Positions 8,491 to 17,034 of a DNA stretch of 17,034 nt are shown one piece after another. The notes under the pieces were generated by a model. The model worked only from the letters and a program-made list of their open reading frames with translations, did no database searches and was not told the DNA's origin. Every line of letters starts with the position of its first letter. The first letter of the stretch is position 1. Source of the stretch: Cristatella mucedo (Eukaryota; Bryozoa; Phylactolaemata; Cristatellidae); assembly GCA_009760855.2 (NCBI GenBank), contig WPIO01000626.1, positions 1 to 17,034 of the forward strand, written 5' to 3'. The position numbers and the translations under genes are program-made.

Positions 8491-8997
8491 ATATCAAGTG
8501 GATAAGCTCTTGATATGACGTCAGACTGTGTGCCTAGATCCAGTGACGGGGACGCCGAGAATTGCCGTACACGGATGTGAACGAGGCCATTAACTGGATT
8601 TTATTCTCAGGCTTTAGGCAGTACCTACTTCACAGAAATCCTTAGACTACGAACGTTTCAGATGGAGTGCTGTGATGTTGTTCCAGGTGGAGATCCCTCT
8701 CGGCGAAGCTACATAATTCATGCAGCCGATACAACATAGGGTACACTCAACGTACGAGGCTAATGTTTCACTTAACCAGCACTTCAAAGTGAGCAGCATT
8801 TTCAAACTTAGTGCGCCCCATTTAGCCTCCATTCCAAGCAGCCGAAAGCCATGGATCCACGTGCAATTGTCAATACTTCCTTGTCGGTTCTAATCACAAT
8901 TACTCGGCTTTCTACGCCATCATCATTGCGATTCCATACTGAATGGTGAGCCCAGTGAAAAGTACTCTAACTTGACCGCAATTCCAGATTACTGAGT
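8491..8997. other. No recognisable feature
   Basis: No gene, RNA or internal repeat was found between the second SINE and the start of unit copy C. Short frames on the minus strand near 8647-8832 look random. Confidence 0.5.
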
Positions 8998-9270
8998 CCA
9001 TCCTCGGGTGACCCTCTCACCTCTTAACAACGCTACGCTGCATCAACAGCGGCGGGCGGTCCGAGTGGGTGCGGCCGCCGAGCCAACGTCGGCAGAGGAA
9101 GCTAGTCGGCCTTTGATGTCACCGTCGGCAGGGAGACGAAGGCCCATCACTAGGCGCGCGCGAGTATCAAACCACCTGCCGCCCGTGCGTTCGCGGAGCG
9201 GGAATCCGATGCAGCGAACGCACACGCGTAGCGAGAGCCTCAGAGCCGGGTGGCTCGACGGTTTATTGTA

Positions 9271-9317
9271 ATAGTAATACTACTACTACTACTACTACTA
9301 ATATTAATAATAATAAT
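9271..9317 (+). repeat. ACT/AAT microsatellite inserted in copy C
   Basis: About eight ACT repeats followed by AAT-type repeats lie just before the GTAAGT that directly follows 'tttatc' in A and 'tttgtt' in B. The start 'aatagtaat' is the same as the first bases of the tail insertion at 1743. It may be the expanded poly-ATT end of a lost LINE or SINE insertion, but no hairpin remains to prove this. Confidence 0.7.
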
Positions 9318-9455
9318 GTAAGTACTATTAAGCCAACCGCAGCCAACGATTACTGTGAGACTCTATAAGTGCTAGGCTCGAATTTCCTGGTAGCTTGGTC
9401 TTCCGCGCGGTCGCATCGAGATGCAGCGGTGCGTGGCTGCGACTACTTTAACGGA

Positions 9456-9597
9456 GCTGGACCTAAATCCCTACTGAAGTCAAGATGTCGCCTGACTTGA
9501 GGACTATCGAAATAAATCTACGGACTGAAATATATTTTCTCCGCTTTAGCTATGTACGGCGTTTTGTGGTGAGCTAGTAGTTGCCGGTAGATGTGAG
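9456..9597 (+). mobile_element. 5'-truncated LINE 3' end inserted in copy C, with 7-bp flanking duplication
   Basis: Units A and B lack these 142 bases. In C they are flanked by TAACGGA on both sides (9449-9455 and 9598-9604), as expected for a target-site duplication. The plus-strand translation includes TEVKMSPDLRTIEINLRTEI and YFLRF, close to the C-terminal end of LINE reverse-transcriptase proteins (LPTEI..S.DL.TFK..L+T.LF). The codon order W-T-stop precedes this. The same in-frame stop occurs in the related fragment of copy D, so the source was already broken or both share one ancestor. There is no (TTA)n tail, so it is a different family from the LINE at 14811-15060. Confidence 0.65.
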
Positions 9598-9989
9598 TAA
9601 CGGACGAAGCCGTGGTGTATGTCACGTGCGACAGAGCAGCGACCGGTTAGTGAATTTGTCGAGGAGTACTACCGAGAGCGGGCGGCGGCTGTAGTGGGCG
9701 GCCTCTCTTGAATTACCGCGACCCCTTTCCTTCGAAGCAACTGTGCGAGGCACGACTATGGCGGGGGGATTGCACTGAGCGCTACACGTTTATGGCTTAT
9801 CCGCGAAATTTCGTGGCATTCCCGCACGCGAACGCTCTTGAAGTGGGCCGTCGAATTTTGCTCGTTCGCCGGTCCTCTCAGCCATGCTGCGATCTACCCA
9901 TTCGCTAGGCGCAACGGCGAATGCGAAGCTCACGTGGTGAATGCATGTTACAACAGCAAACCACGATAAGAGTTTTCCACAGATGCCTG

Positions 9990-10203
9990 TTACTCACGCA
10001 GAACACCGAAGCGGGCTCGGAGACGTCTATTCGCACGGACGTATCCCGGCGTCCTAAATGTAACACGCAGGCCCTTTGCTGCCAGCTCCTTAAATTGCTC
10101 TGCCATAAATCACAAAAGCCCATCAACCAACAGTGGTGTCATAATCTCTGCTGGCCCATAAATCACTTTGTCATAAACTGGTCTAGTGTCATAAATTAGC
10201 CTA
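9990..10203 (+). repeat. Dispersed repeat R2, copy 2
   Basis: It is the partner of 6478-6728, with matching blocks from 'cacgcag' through 'gagacgtctattcgcacgga' and 'ccatcaaccaacagtggtgt'. The first two CATAAA motifs keep the same 53-base spacing as in copy 1. It starts within a few bases of where copy C stops matching the unit, so it may mark the breakpoint that removed the rest of that copy. Confidence 0.75.
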
Positions 10204-10479
10204 TTGAAATGCATTCCTAAATTGAGGGCAATTCAAGAAAACTGAGACATCCTTGAACATCCAGCGAGCCTAAAAGATCCTACCGAGATAGTTGACGTGC
10301 AGACGAATGCCACAAACCTTCTGGCACTACCCGTCAGCTATTGCTGGCACTCGTTAGAGTTGCAAGTTTGCTCAGAGCACAGTCGTTGGATCACTCAGTA
10401 CTCAGCAACTCCTAAAATACATCTCATAATTTTAAAAACACTCCCTTTACGGAATCTAATAGTTCACCTATGCCTCGTA

Positions 10480-10748
10480 GGAACCACAATTCTTTAGAGA
10501 CCGTGCCTTTAGTTGCGGAACATTTTTCGCGGAATGCCAGGAAATTTCGCAGATTAGCTGTAAACGCGTAGTGCGAAGCTCAATCCCATCTCACGCCCCG
10601 CGAAAAAGCTCCCAATGAACTGGGACGAGTAATTCAAGAGAGGCCGCCCACTACTGCCAGCGCCCACTCTCGGTAGTACTCCTCGACAAAATTCACTAAC
10701 CAGTCGCGGCTCCGTCACACGTGACCTATACCGAGGCGTCGTCCATTA
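10480..10748 (-). repeat. Unit copy D, inverted fragment
   Basis: The reverse complement reads like copies A-C: GGTTAGTGAATTTTGTCGAG then GAGTACTACCG (10672-10705), CGCGTTTACAGCTAAT (about 10554-10569), GTTCCGCAACTAAAGGCACG then GTCTC (about 10498-10523). It covers the part corresponding to roughly A 210-460. It forms one arm of an inverted repeat with copy C. Left of 10480 the similarity fades into unrelated sequence. Confidence 0.75.
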
Positions 10749-10935
10749 CTCACCTCTACTGCCAACTACTACCTCACCACGCAACGCCGTACTTAGTAAA
10801 AGTGGAGAAAATGCATTTCAGTCCACCCCTTCTTTTTAATCGTCCTTAAATCAGGCAACATCTTGACTTCAGTCGGCAGTTATGTCCAGGCTTTAGGAGC
10901 TAAACGACTACGGCCACCTCAGAATAGAGTTTTCG
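10749..10935 (-). mobile_element. LINE C-terminal fragment in copy D
   Basis: The minus-strand frame reads APKAWT, stop, LPTEVKMLPDLRTIKKKGWT and EMHFLHFY, ending at a TAA (10795-10793). This is the C-terminal block of an L2/CR1-like LINE ORF (AP+.WN.LP.E.+..PDL.TFK..L+T). DNA further upstream (GGCCGTAGTCGTTTAGCTCC) matches TTTAGCTCGTA of the LINE at 15060, with about nine bases deleted. The junction with unit sequence at TAATGGA corresponds to the TAACGGA of copy C, so C and D share this insertion site. D keeps more of the LINE's 5' side. Confidence 0.65.
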
Positions 10936-11255
10936 GTCAGGTAGGGGTGCAACTAAACGACTGAAGATTGATGGATACATCAAGCAATTCTTGGCCGGAT
11001 TGTGAACTGCATCGGAAATTATGGCTGAAGCAAGAAAATAAAAGGACCGAGAATTGAATGACACAACTTTTCAGTCGATGTGCTGCTTGATAGAGGATGA
11101 AGTGTCGGTCCACAATAAGAGATTTGTCGAGGCAACTGTGAAGTACAAGACAGACAAGCCTAGTCACCAAGTCACCTAGTCACACAATACATCTCGCTTG
11201 CTGAAGTTGTGCCCGTTATGAAGAATTAATTGAGGTGCTACGTTTTCAGCTGTTT
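10936..11255. other. No recognisable feature
   Basis: A short block, 'cgatgtgctgcttgatagag' (11087), resembles 'cgatatgctgcttgagagag' in unit A (4202), which hints at one more eroded piece of the unit. It is too short to call. No gene is seen. Confidence 0.35.
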
Positions 11256-11556
11256 TCAAAGTGCCCATAAAGAAGTTCAGTTCTCTTTTAAGGGGCTATC
11301 TGAAGTCCGCACGGTCAGTAATCAAAAGCTCATTTGCCATGACGATGAAGACACCTCCTTTCCTCACTTTTCTGCCCGGATGCATCGAGATGTGGTTCGG
11401 CCCTTTATATCGTGCCCCGTTGCGACAGAAGCTGCTGCCGACCTCCCATCACGGCCATCGTCATTAACTCTGCACATCCGGGAAACGAAGTCAAGCCTGT
11501 GGTCAGAGCCAAGTGCCAGACTTCCAAATGGCCTCACACGTGGACTGGATGGGATG
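11256..11556 (+). repeat. Dispersed repeat R3, copy 2
   Basis: It is the partner of 3016-3326, sharing 'agttctcttttaagg', 'cacttttctgcccg', 'gttgcgacag' and 'ctgcacatccgg', in the same orientation. Here it is not embedded in other unit A sequence, which shows that R3 moves or duplicates on its own. Indels between the copies shift every frame. Confidence 0.75.
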
Positions 11557-12369
11557 AGCTAGGCTAGCTCAGGTTAGAACGGAGCTCTGTGCAGGCGATG
11601 TCGTTAGGAGATGGACCGACTAATGCACTTTAGTAGACATAGTCGATGCGAGACTACGCTTCGAGAGCACGACAGGCGAACCTACTGCGACGATCAGCTA
11701 TACGCAACTTGGACTGCCGTGGTTGCGTTCTGCTGGTTACTTAGTTAGCTGCTCGTATCTTGGGTTGCTGTAGCGATCCGTCTTCGGGGTTGCATAGGGT
11801 AGTTTATTATACTCGGGCTTTGGGCGTTCATGCAATTAACTCCGTTGGTTTGGTACGCGCCGCATACAGCGCTTGCGCCGGTTCGTAACCTCTACTAACG
11901 GGCCCACAATATACTTTTGCTGTCGGCGCCCAGTTGTGGCCTCTTGTGTTTTAGCCGCACTTCAGCGCTGCATTGCACGGTCCAAACAGGAGCTGCAGGA
12001 GCTGCATTGAAATGGCAATTCCTGACCGCATATGACGCTCGGTGACCTTCCGGGCTCGTATAGGCGTTTCGTACCTTGTTAGTTTGAGCCCCAAGTAGCG
12101 TGATTAGGGCGTGAGTTTAGCTAACTTCCAGTTTTCATCGAAGGTGGTTCGAGCGAAGGTTTGATTTCCTTTTGCAGCTTCTTCTCAGCACATAATAACA
12201 AGAAACGGAAGCGTGACGCTGCGTTCGTGCCGAAATGCGTTCAGAACTCGAATCGTCAATACATTAACGATGCAATGGATGGTTGGAGAGTCGCTCCGGT
12301 TGTTAAATCTCCCGGACGATACTCTTTCCTACAATCCCACCTGCTCGCCCTGGCCACATCTTTCGACTA
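11557..12369. other. No recognisable feature
   Basis: About 800 bases precede unit B with no gene, RNA or dispersed repeat that I can identify. Two small frames end near 12370 and 12480. One reads like protein by eye (LNLPDDTLSYNPTCSPWPHL) but continues into the unit and shows no known domain. Confidence 0.45.
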
Positions 12370-12643
12370 GCAAGAATCCTCTGGAGACCCTCTCATCTCT
12401 TAACAACGCGCCGCCGCATCAACAAAGCGCTGGCGGTCCGACTGGAAGCGGCAGCCGAGCTGACGTCTACGGAGGGGGCTAGTCGACCTCTGATGCCGCC
12501 GTCTGCAAGCGTCGAAGGCCCATCGCTAGGCGGGCGCAAGCGCTAAATCACCTGCCGCCCACGCGTTCGCGGCGCGGGAATCCGACGCCGCGAGCTCGTT
12601 CGCGGTGCCAGCGCCGCAGAGTCGGGCCGCTTGACGGTTTGTT

Positions 12644-12649
12644 GTAAGT
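12644..12649 (+). promoter_or_regulatory. GTAAGT, copy B equivalent of the donor-like site
   Basis: This is the aligned counterpart of 55-60 in copy A and 9318-9323 in copy C. The bases after it are conserved too ('accattaa'). Confidence 0.2.
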
Positions 12650-13112
12650 ACCATTAATCCAACCACAGCCGACGATTACTGCGAGAGCCTCCAGTGACGG
12701 GCATGAATTTCCTCGGAGTGCGGTGGTCTGTGCGGTGGCGCCGAGACAGAGCTTTGGGTGACGGCGACTACTTTTGTGGATGGCGCAGCGGCTTACGTCG
12801 CGTGCGACCGAACCACGACTGGTGAGTGAATTTTGTCGAGGAGCACTGCGGTGAGCGGGAGGTGGCAGAAGTGGGTGGTCTCTCTGGAATTACCACGTGC
12901 CAGCTATTTTAGAGCTACTGGGCGGCGCGAAAATTGCGGCTGAGCTAAACGCTACGCGTTTATGGCTTTGTAGCAAAAGTTCGCGGCATTCCGCAAAAGA
13001 GTTCCACAACTAAAGGCACGGTCTCCATAGGATTCGTGGTTCGTCCTCGTTCAATTTGGCGCGAGGCGCTAATATGGGGGTTTTCGCTGAGCGCTACGTG
13101 TTTACGGCTTAT

Positions 13113-13128
13113 CCACGAAATTTCGTGG
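13113..13128. repeat. Perfect 16-bp palindrome in unit B
   Basis: CCACGAAATTTCGTGG is its own reverse complement. The aligned sites in copy C (9801-9816) and copy A (524-539) are nearly palindromic with one or two changes. It lies in the second module of the internal tandem duplication. It could be a protein-binding site or the tip of a hairpin. Confidence 0.7.
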
Positions 13129-13230
13129 CATTCCGCATTCTTAAAATGGGCTTTCGAATTTAGCTCGTTCGCTGGTCCGCTCAGCCATGTTGCGTTTGTT
13201 GCGATTTGTAGAGTTGATGGCGGCGGCGAG

Positions 13231-13263
13231 ATTCTGACGATTCGGCTGATGAGTCGTCAGAAT
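13231..13263. repeat. Hairpin with 10-bp perfect stem
   Basis: ATTCTGACGA (13231-13240) pairs with TCGTCAGAAT (13254-13263) across a 13-base loop. It occurs at the place where unit B differs most from unit A, next to the roughly 450-bp segment missing from B. No T-run follows. Confidence 0.7.
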
Positions 13264-14289
13264 GGCCGTAGTAAGTGCTCCAATCCGGTGCCCACCGCCG
13301 AAGTCGAAATATGATAGTCTACATCGTCAGCACGAGGATCTGGTGTAGGTTGAAAGACTTCTATCACTACAGTAGACGTTGAGGTTGGACAGGAAATAAC
13401 AAAAGTGGCAGGCCTAGGAGAATAGAGTGGTAGTGTACTATATCTACTTTCCTGCTACCGAGTGCGGCGGCACATCCTTCCTAGCAGACCTGTACTGCTA
13501 CTGTCATGCTACTCAATATCTCAACTGGTCTCTAAAACTCAGTTATGCTACTCACCTTCTCTCTGTTGCTTGAGGTGAACTCTGTGGGCTACCGAATACG
13601 TACCGAAAGCCGCTTAGGTAATGAGTACGCTATACTAAACTCTTGTGCGTGACAATCACACCGTCTTTGGGGCTTTGTGGGATTACAGACAGATATACAT
13701 TACATTATGTTACGTTATTCCAACAAATTTCGAGCGGCGTCCGGCCAACGCCTTCGGCGTAACGCACTTGTCGACACTCCCACAAGCAATTGAAATATAT
13801 AAGGCGGCGCGGATGGCACGACGTGGCATTTAAGAGACTCTCGACAGCGTCTGACACTTGGACGCAGTAGTGGCCTCGTAAGTGATGACACGGTTTGCGT
13901 GTCATCACTTGACGGCCGCCAGTGTGCGCCTTCTAGTGTTCACTCGACAGTCATGCTACGACTGGAAGATCTCTTCGGACGAAAGGCAAATTTGCATGCG
14001 AGGCTGGCGGCCGCTGGGTAAACTGCTCGAGTAAGGTCTCGCTGTCCGAGCGTCTTCACTAGTGCGGCGTTCGTAACGCACCGCACGCTGCCGTCACGCC
14101 CCTACGGGGAGGAAGTGCCTGGCTCCGCTCGTTCGCCCGCGAAGACCACAATCTAATCTGACACTTTCATCGCAGCCGCCGTACCAAACCGGAGCGCGAC
14201 ACTTTGCACGTCATATTCATGCGACTGCATTTGACAGGCGGGTGTTGCGGCTTCTGTCCTGGAGACTGCGTTCGCTTTCAAAAGGGTTC

Positions 14290-14402
14290 GCGCGAGTATA
14301 TTTCAATAATATTAATTTCAGTACTAAATAAATTTGATATAGTGCCATCAGAGAATTCAATCTTTTTCTAGGCACTTTACTTTGCTGCGAAGGAAGCACA
14401 AT
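14290..14402 (-). mobile_element. LINE 3' end with hairpin tail, unit B counterpart of 2160-2262
   Basis: Stem AGTGCC (14341-14346) faces GGCACT (14371-14376). TTTGCTGCGAAGGAAGCAC and the GCGTACG-like block lie on the right, and a weak 'aataatattaat' run on the left. It has the same site and orientation as in unit A, so it is an old insertion inherited by both copies. Confidence 0.65.
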
Positions 14403-14536
14403 CGTACGCCCAAATGGTTCCTCTAACCTCTATACACACGGGCTCCGTGACACCTTTCGCCTTGAAGCCAAATTAGTGGGTTTATATTCTTTACCGAAGC
14501 GAGTCAAATTTCTGAAAACGGTATTTTTTTATTTAT

Positions 14537-14675
14537 GGCAAATTTTACTCGTGCGTTGCCAAATTTTACTCGACTGCGTTAAGTCGCTGTGGGCTTGTAA
14601 AAGCGACCCTAAAACTGCCAAAGTTAAGTCGCTGTGGGCTGGGTTACTCGAGGTTGGCGACTTAAAACTGCCACA
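14537..14675 (+). repeat. Nested short tandem duplications specific to unit B
   Basis: 'caaattttactcg' occurs at 14539 and 14560 (21-bp period). 'gttaagtcgctgtgggct' occurs at 14578 and 14623 (45-bp period), each followed by 'taaaactgcca'. Unit A has single, diverged versions ('caacttttactcgactgcg', 'cttaaaactgccac'). Confidence 0.8.
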
Positions 14676-14809
14676 GGGTCATAAAAAACCCTATCGTATC
14701 AAATCTCACGTGCGAATGCAGCCATCGCGTGGGGGGCGTCGGAAGCCATTTTTTCTGTGAGGACGCAAGACAAAGCTTGGGCTCTCGTTTCCATCGAGTC
14801 GGCCAGGAA

Positions 14810-14810
<1 letters not shown>

Positions 14811-14842
<32 letters not shown>

Positions 14843-15060
14843 TTGCACTTGATAAAGCGCCCTCAGCATTTCTAGGCGCTTTACATTTGCTGCAAACGTA
14901 CGCAATAGAATAGTAAGTGCATGCTTGAAAAACAAACAAAATGAATAACTTGGTTAGGGGGGGGGTCGCATGCGGAAGCCAATGTGGTCAGGTCAGGGGA
15001 TGTTCTGATGCAGGTCGGGAGGGAGTTCCAGGCTGTGGGGGCATACGAGCTAAATGCACG
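14811..15060 (-). mobile_element. 5'-truncated LINE with C-terminal coding end, hairpin tail and (TTA)n
   Basis: The minus-strand translation begins RAFSSYAPTAWNSLP, then TCIRTSPDLTT, the C-terminal block of L2/CR1-like LINE ORFs. A run of C bases follows and probably shifts the frame. Then come the 3' region with GCGTACG and TTTGCAGCAAATG, and the tail hairpin AAAGCGCC/GGCGCTTT (14854-14861 with 14875-14882, 8 bp, 13-base loop). TTATCAAGTGCAA and about eleven TTA repeats end the element. Unit A has the empty site: 'gtcggccatgaaggagtaaaaacaag' is uninterrupted in two pieces at 2731-2756. The flanks GGAAGTA and CGAGTAGA are an imperfect duplication. This element links the tail family to a LINE. 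Confidence 0.8.
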
Positions 15061-15450
15061 AGTAGAAACAAGCCCAACTTCATACTGCAACCATCTTCAC
15101 TAGGAGAGTCTCAGGTCGCGGTGACATATCCCGTACATGAGATCAAACCTAGCCGATTCACTCCTAACTAACATCAAGACCTCTATCCAAAAAGGCGACA
15201 CTTGAAGGAATGCCTGAAATCCGGATGGAGGAGATCCCCCTGGACGTTTCCCCACTACGGACACTCCCCGCCCCCTGGTGGAGCTTAGGACATATGTCCC
15301 TAGACATTTCCCCCGAGGTAGGACATTTCCTCCTGTGTTGGATGTTCTTTCTATTTTCCTAATCCGTACATGTGTCGTTGATTTCCTCTCCAAGCTAAGC
15401 TTAGCCTCGAAGTTGAAGCAATTTATCCAGTGCTTAGACTTGTCCCTCTG

Positions 15451-15602
<152 letters not shown>

Positions 15603-15717
15603 CGATCCTTCTTTCTTTGGAGCCTCCTTCGCTTGAGATCAAGAATGTTGAATGTGACTGATGTGCAATTACTGAAAAGCTTACGTACAGCAATGCCCAT
15701 GTCTGACACTATCTACA

Positions 15718-15830
15718 GTGGGCAGTACAAAATAAGAATGAAGTACTTCTGGTTCACCTCGAAACAACTAGACCGCTTTCTAGTCACTTAGCATGTGCTG
15801 GGAATGAAACACGATTCAGCTGATGTGGGA
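15718..15830 (-). mobile_element. Diverged LINE/SINE tail, unit B counterpart of 3900-4010
   Basis: 'cagtgggcagtacaaaa' and 'ccgctttctagtcacttagc' match unit A at 3893-3971. As in A, only the 'ctttctag...ca.tta' and 'aa.ga(a)gcacgatt' parts resemble the better-kept tails. Confidence 0.4.
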
Positions 15831-16736
15831 TAACGTTCTCAAGATCAGCACGTATTAGTACAATAACAACAACCCGTGTGAATAGAGCACATGATGCGAG
15901 GAGTGGGCTTATTCTTAAATTCATTATTTCAAAGCTTGAAGTGGAAATATTTCCTAATGGCAATGAAGATCCAGAAAAGGAAGAGATTTAAACATAAAAA
16001 AAAAAAAGCCTTTGATGCAATAGTTGCTTGAGCAAGTGGCAGTCCGAGTCGGTGAAATGTATTGGGGCAAGCAACCGCTCGCTGCAGACGAGCCTGGCTG
16101 CAAAGCCTTGCATCTGCTCCAATCATCATGTTGCACAGGCCGGACGATCTGCGAGTTACGGGTGCCACCGAATACTCACATCCAGCCGCCAAGGCTTAAA
16201 ATTGGCTGCAGATAACTCTCCTGCCTTGCAACCAATTAGCTCCGAGTGGCTTTGTGGCATCGCCGCATATGGGTATGTTAGCATCGAGTCATCAAGTCTC
16301 GACTGGACACTGCGAACTGATGGTTGAGCTACGCCGAGGCAAACTTATCGAAGCTAACGACACATTTTTAAATAATCCCGTCAGCTTTTCTCACGACCTT
16401 CTTACCATTCGTTGTGCTTGTCGTGCGAAGCAACTCAAGACTAGACACAGCAAGCCTTCATCGTTCAAAAGCGAACGACGTATCGCCTTGCACCCACCAT
16501 TTTGAGACCGGGTCTCCGTTGGGTCTCCTCGGTCCAGCAGCTTTACAAAGCAGCGTGGAATGCGAGGTGCCGACCAGCGTCTCCTGCTGCTTGGATTGAT
16601 GCCAGCCACTCTCGCTACTGGGCAGCGTGCAGTTTCGCTGGCAGGCCTCCGATTCAAGCCCGCCGTAGTCTTTTAAGCGCTATTTTCTTTGACAATCTGC
16701 CCATATTTTGTTGCAATTTCATTTTATTAAAATTAG

Positions 16737-16996
16737 AAAATGAAGACTATACACATTGTAATCATCACACTTGCTTTGTAAATAATGTTAGTACTGATGA
16801 TTGTTTTTGTGATAAAGATTTAGAATCTTGGAAAACTAAAACTGATTATATTAAAGAACTTAAGGAGCTTGATGTGCCCTCAATTGAAGTAACTGATTAT
16901 GATTATGTTCCAGAACATACAAGTTCTAGTTGTGATTGCTTTTTTCCAAATTGTAGTCATTCTTCTTTTTATGATTCAAGAAAACCTTGGAAATAA
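16737..16996 (+). CDS. AT-rich Cys-rich open frame, possible exon of an unidentified gene
   Basis: An AT-rich frame of about 86 codons ends at TAA (16994-16996). A T-rich run ending in TTAG (16736) could be a splice acceptor. The frame is also open upstream into unit B, so the true start is unknown. Codons end mostly in A or T, unlike anything else in the window. Visible features are HCNHHTC near the start, DDCFCDKD, and CDCFFPNCSHSSFYDS near the end. The spacing of Cys pairs and the C-x-C-x-x-P-x-C block recall the extracellular domain of DEG/ENaC (pickpocket-type) channels, but this is weak. Such a protein should continue for another 80 or so residues with a second membrane helix, and this frame stops. 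AATAAA overlaps the stop codon. It may be a pseudogene, an exon, or part of foreign or transposon DNA. Confidence 0.35.
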
Positions 16997-17034
16997 AAAT
17001 TTAAATAATTATAGGAAAACGGCAGATTTAAGAA

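Larger units (their letters stand above)
8998..9985 (+). repeat. Unit copy C (first kilobase of the unit only)
   Basis: Similarity to unit B starts at 'tcctcgggtgaccctctcac' (B: 12370, 'tcctctggagaccctctcat'). It then follows units A and B through 'gagcctcagagccgggtggc' (9235), GTAAGT (9318), 'gcgactacttta' (9439), 'gtgaatttgtcgaggag' (9652) and 'cacgtggtgaatgcatgtta' (9931). It ends at 'agagttttccacag', after which R2 begins. Copy C carries a microsatellite at 9271 and a LINE end at 9456 that A and B lack. Together with B it shows what the left end of unit A, cut off here, should look like. Confidence 0.8.

Noticed and set aside
9008-9271. Arg-rich frame at the start of copy C, partly parallel in copy B
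   Set aside because: Frames are broken by indels between C and B, and differences are mostly amino-acid changing, so there is no sign of coding constraint.
13246-13266. CTGATGAG followed by GTCAGAA, resembling a hammerhead ribozyme core
   Set aside because: The bases between the two motifs cannot form stem II, no cleavage-site triplet with flanking stems is seen, and the aligned regions of copies A and C lack the motif.
16502-16736. Upstream part of the 164-codon frame ending at 16996
   Set aside because: This part lies mostly in unit B repeat sequence, has different codon use and no counterpart frame in unit A, so I do not include it in the possible exon.

Overview
This window looks like repeat-rich, non-coding DNA from a metazoan nuclear genome, most likely an invertebrate. 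The signs are decayed L2/CR1-type non-LTR retrotransposons (LINEs), tRNA-headed SINEs, long CT and ATT microsatellites, no operons, and no long open frame that can be trusted. I cannot name the taxon from sequence alone. No intact gene is visible. The one non-repetitive coding candidate is an AT-rich stretch at the extreme right end, which could be an exon.

The main structure is a long diverged repeat, called here the 'unit'. Copy A fills 1-4612 and is cut by the left window edge. Copy B fills about 12370-16668. Copy C (about 8998-9985) holds the first kilobase only. Copy D (about 10480-10748) is an inverted piece of the same region. A, C and B are in direct orientation. The copies align block by block, interrupted by insertions found in one copy and not the other, so filled and empty insertion sites can be read inside the window.

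Layout: 1-4612 unit A, with LINE/SINE tails at 1743, 2160 and 3900, a lone repeat R3 at 3016 and a short CT tract at 3749. 4613-4810 is a 128-bp-period tandem duplication. 4897-5059 is a SINE-like segment on the minus strand, fused to a LINE reverse-transcriptase fragment (5060-5343, minus). That fragment lies head to head with a second piece of a LINE reverse-transcriptase ORF (5349-5516, plus), a 5'-inversion arrangement. 6165-6312 and 8346-8490 are two tRNA-headed SINEs. 6478-6728 and 9990-10203 are two copies of repeat R2. 7785-7876 is another LINE/SINE tail. 8998-10935 holds copies C and D with LINE ends inside them. 11256-11556 is the second R3. 12370-16668 is unit B, with a LINE 3' end inserted at 14811-15060 and a 150-bp CT tract. 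From about 16670 the DNA turns sharply AT-rich and holds a Cys-rich open frame ending at 16996.

The thread linking many of the elements is a shared 3' tail. It is a hairpin of AGYGCC pairing with GGCRCT, followed by ATATCAA and usually by (TTA)n. It occurs behind a tRNA head (SINE) and behind a LINE C-terminus (15060-14811), as expected when a SINE borrows the 3' end of its partner LINE. Stem bases differ between copies in a pair-preserving way. All statements of similarity come from reading by eye; no alignment score was computed.
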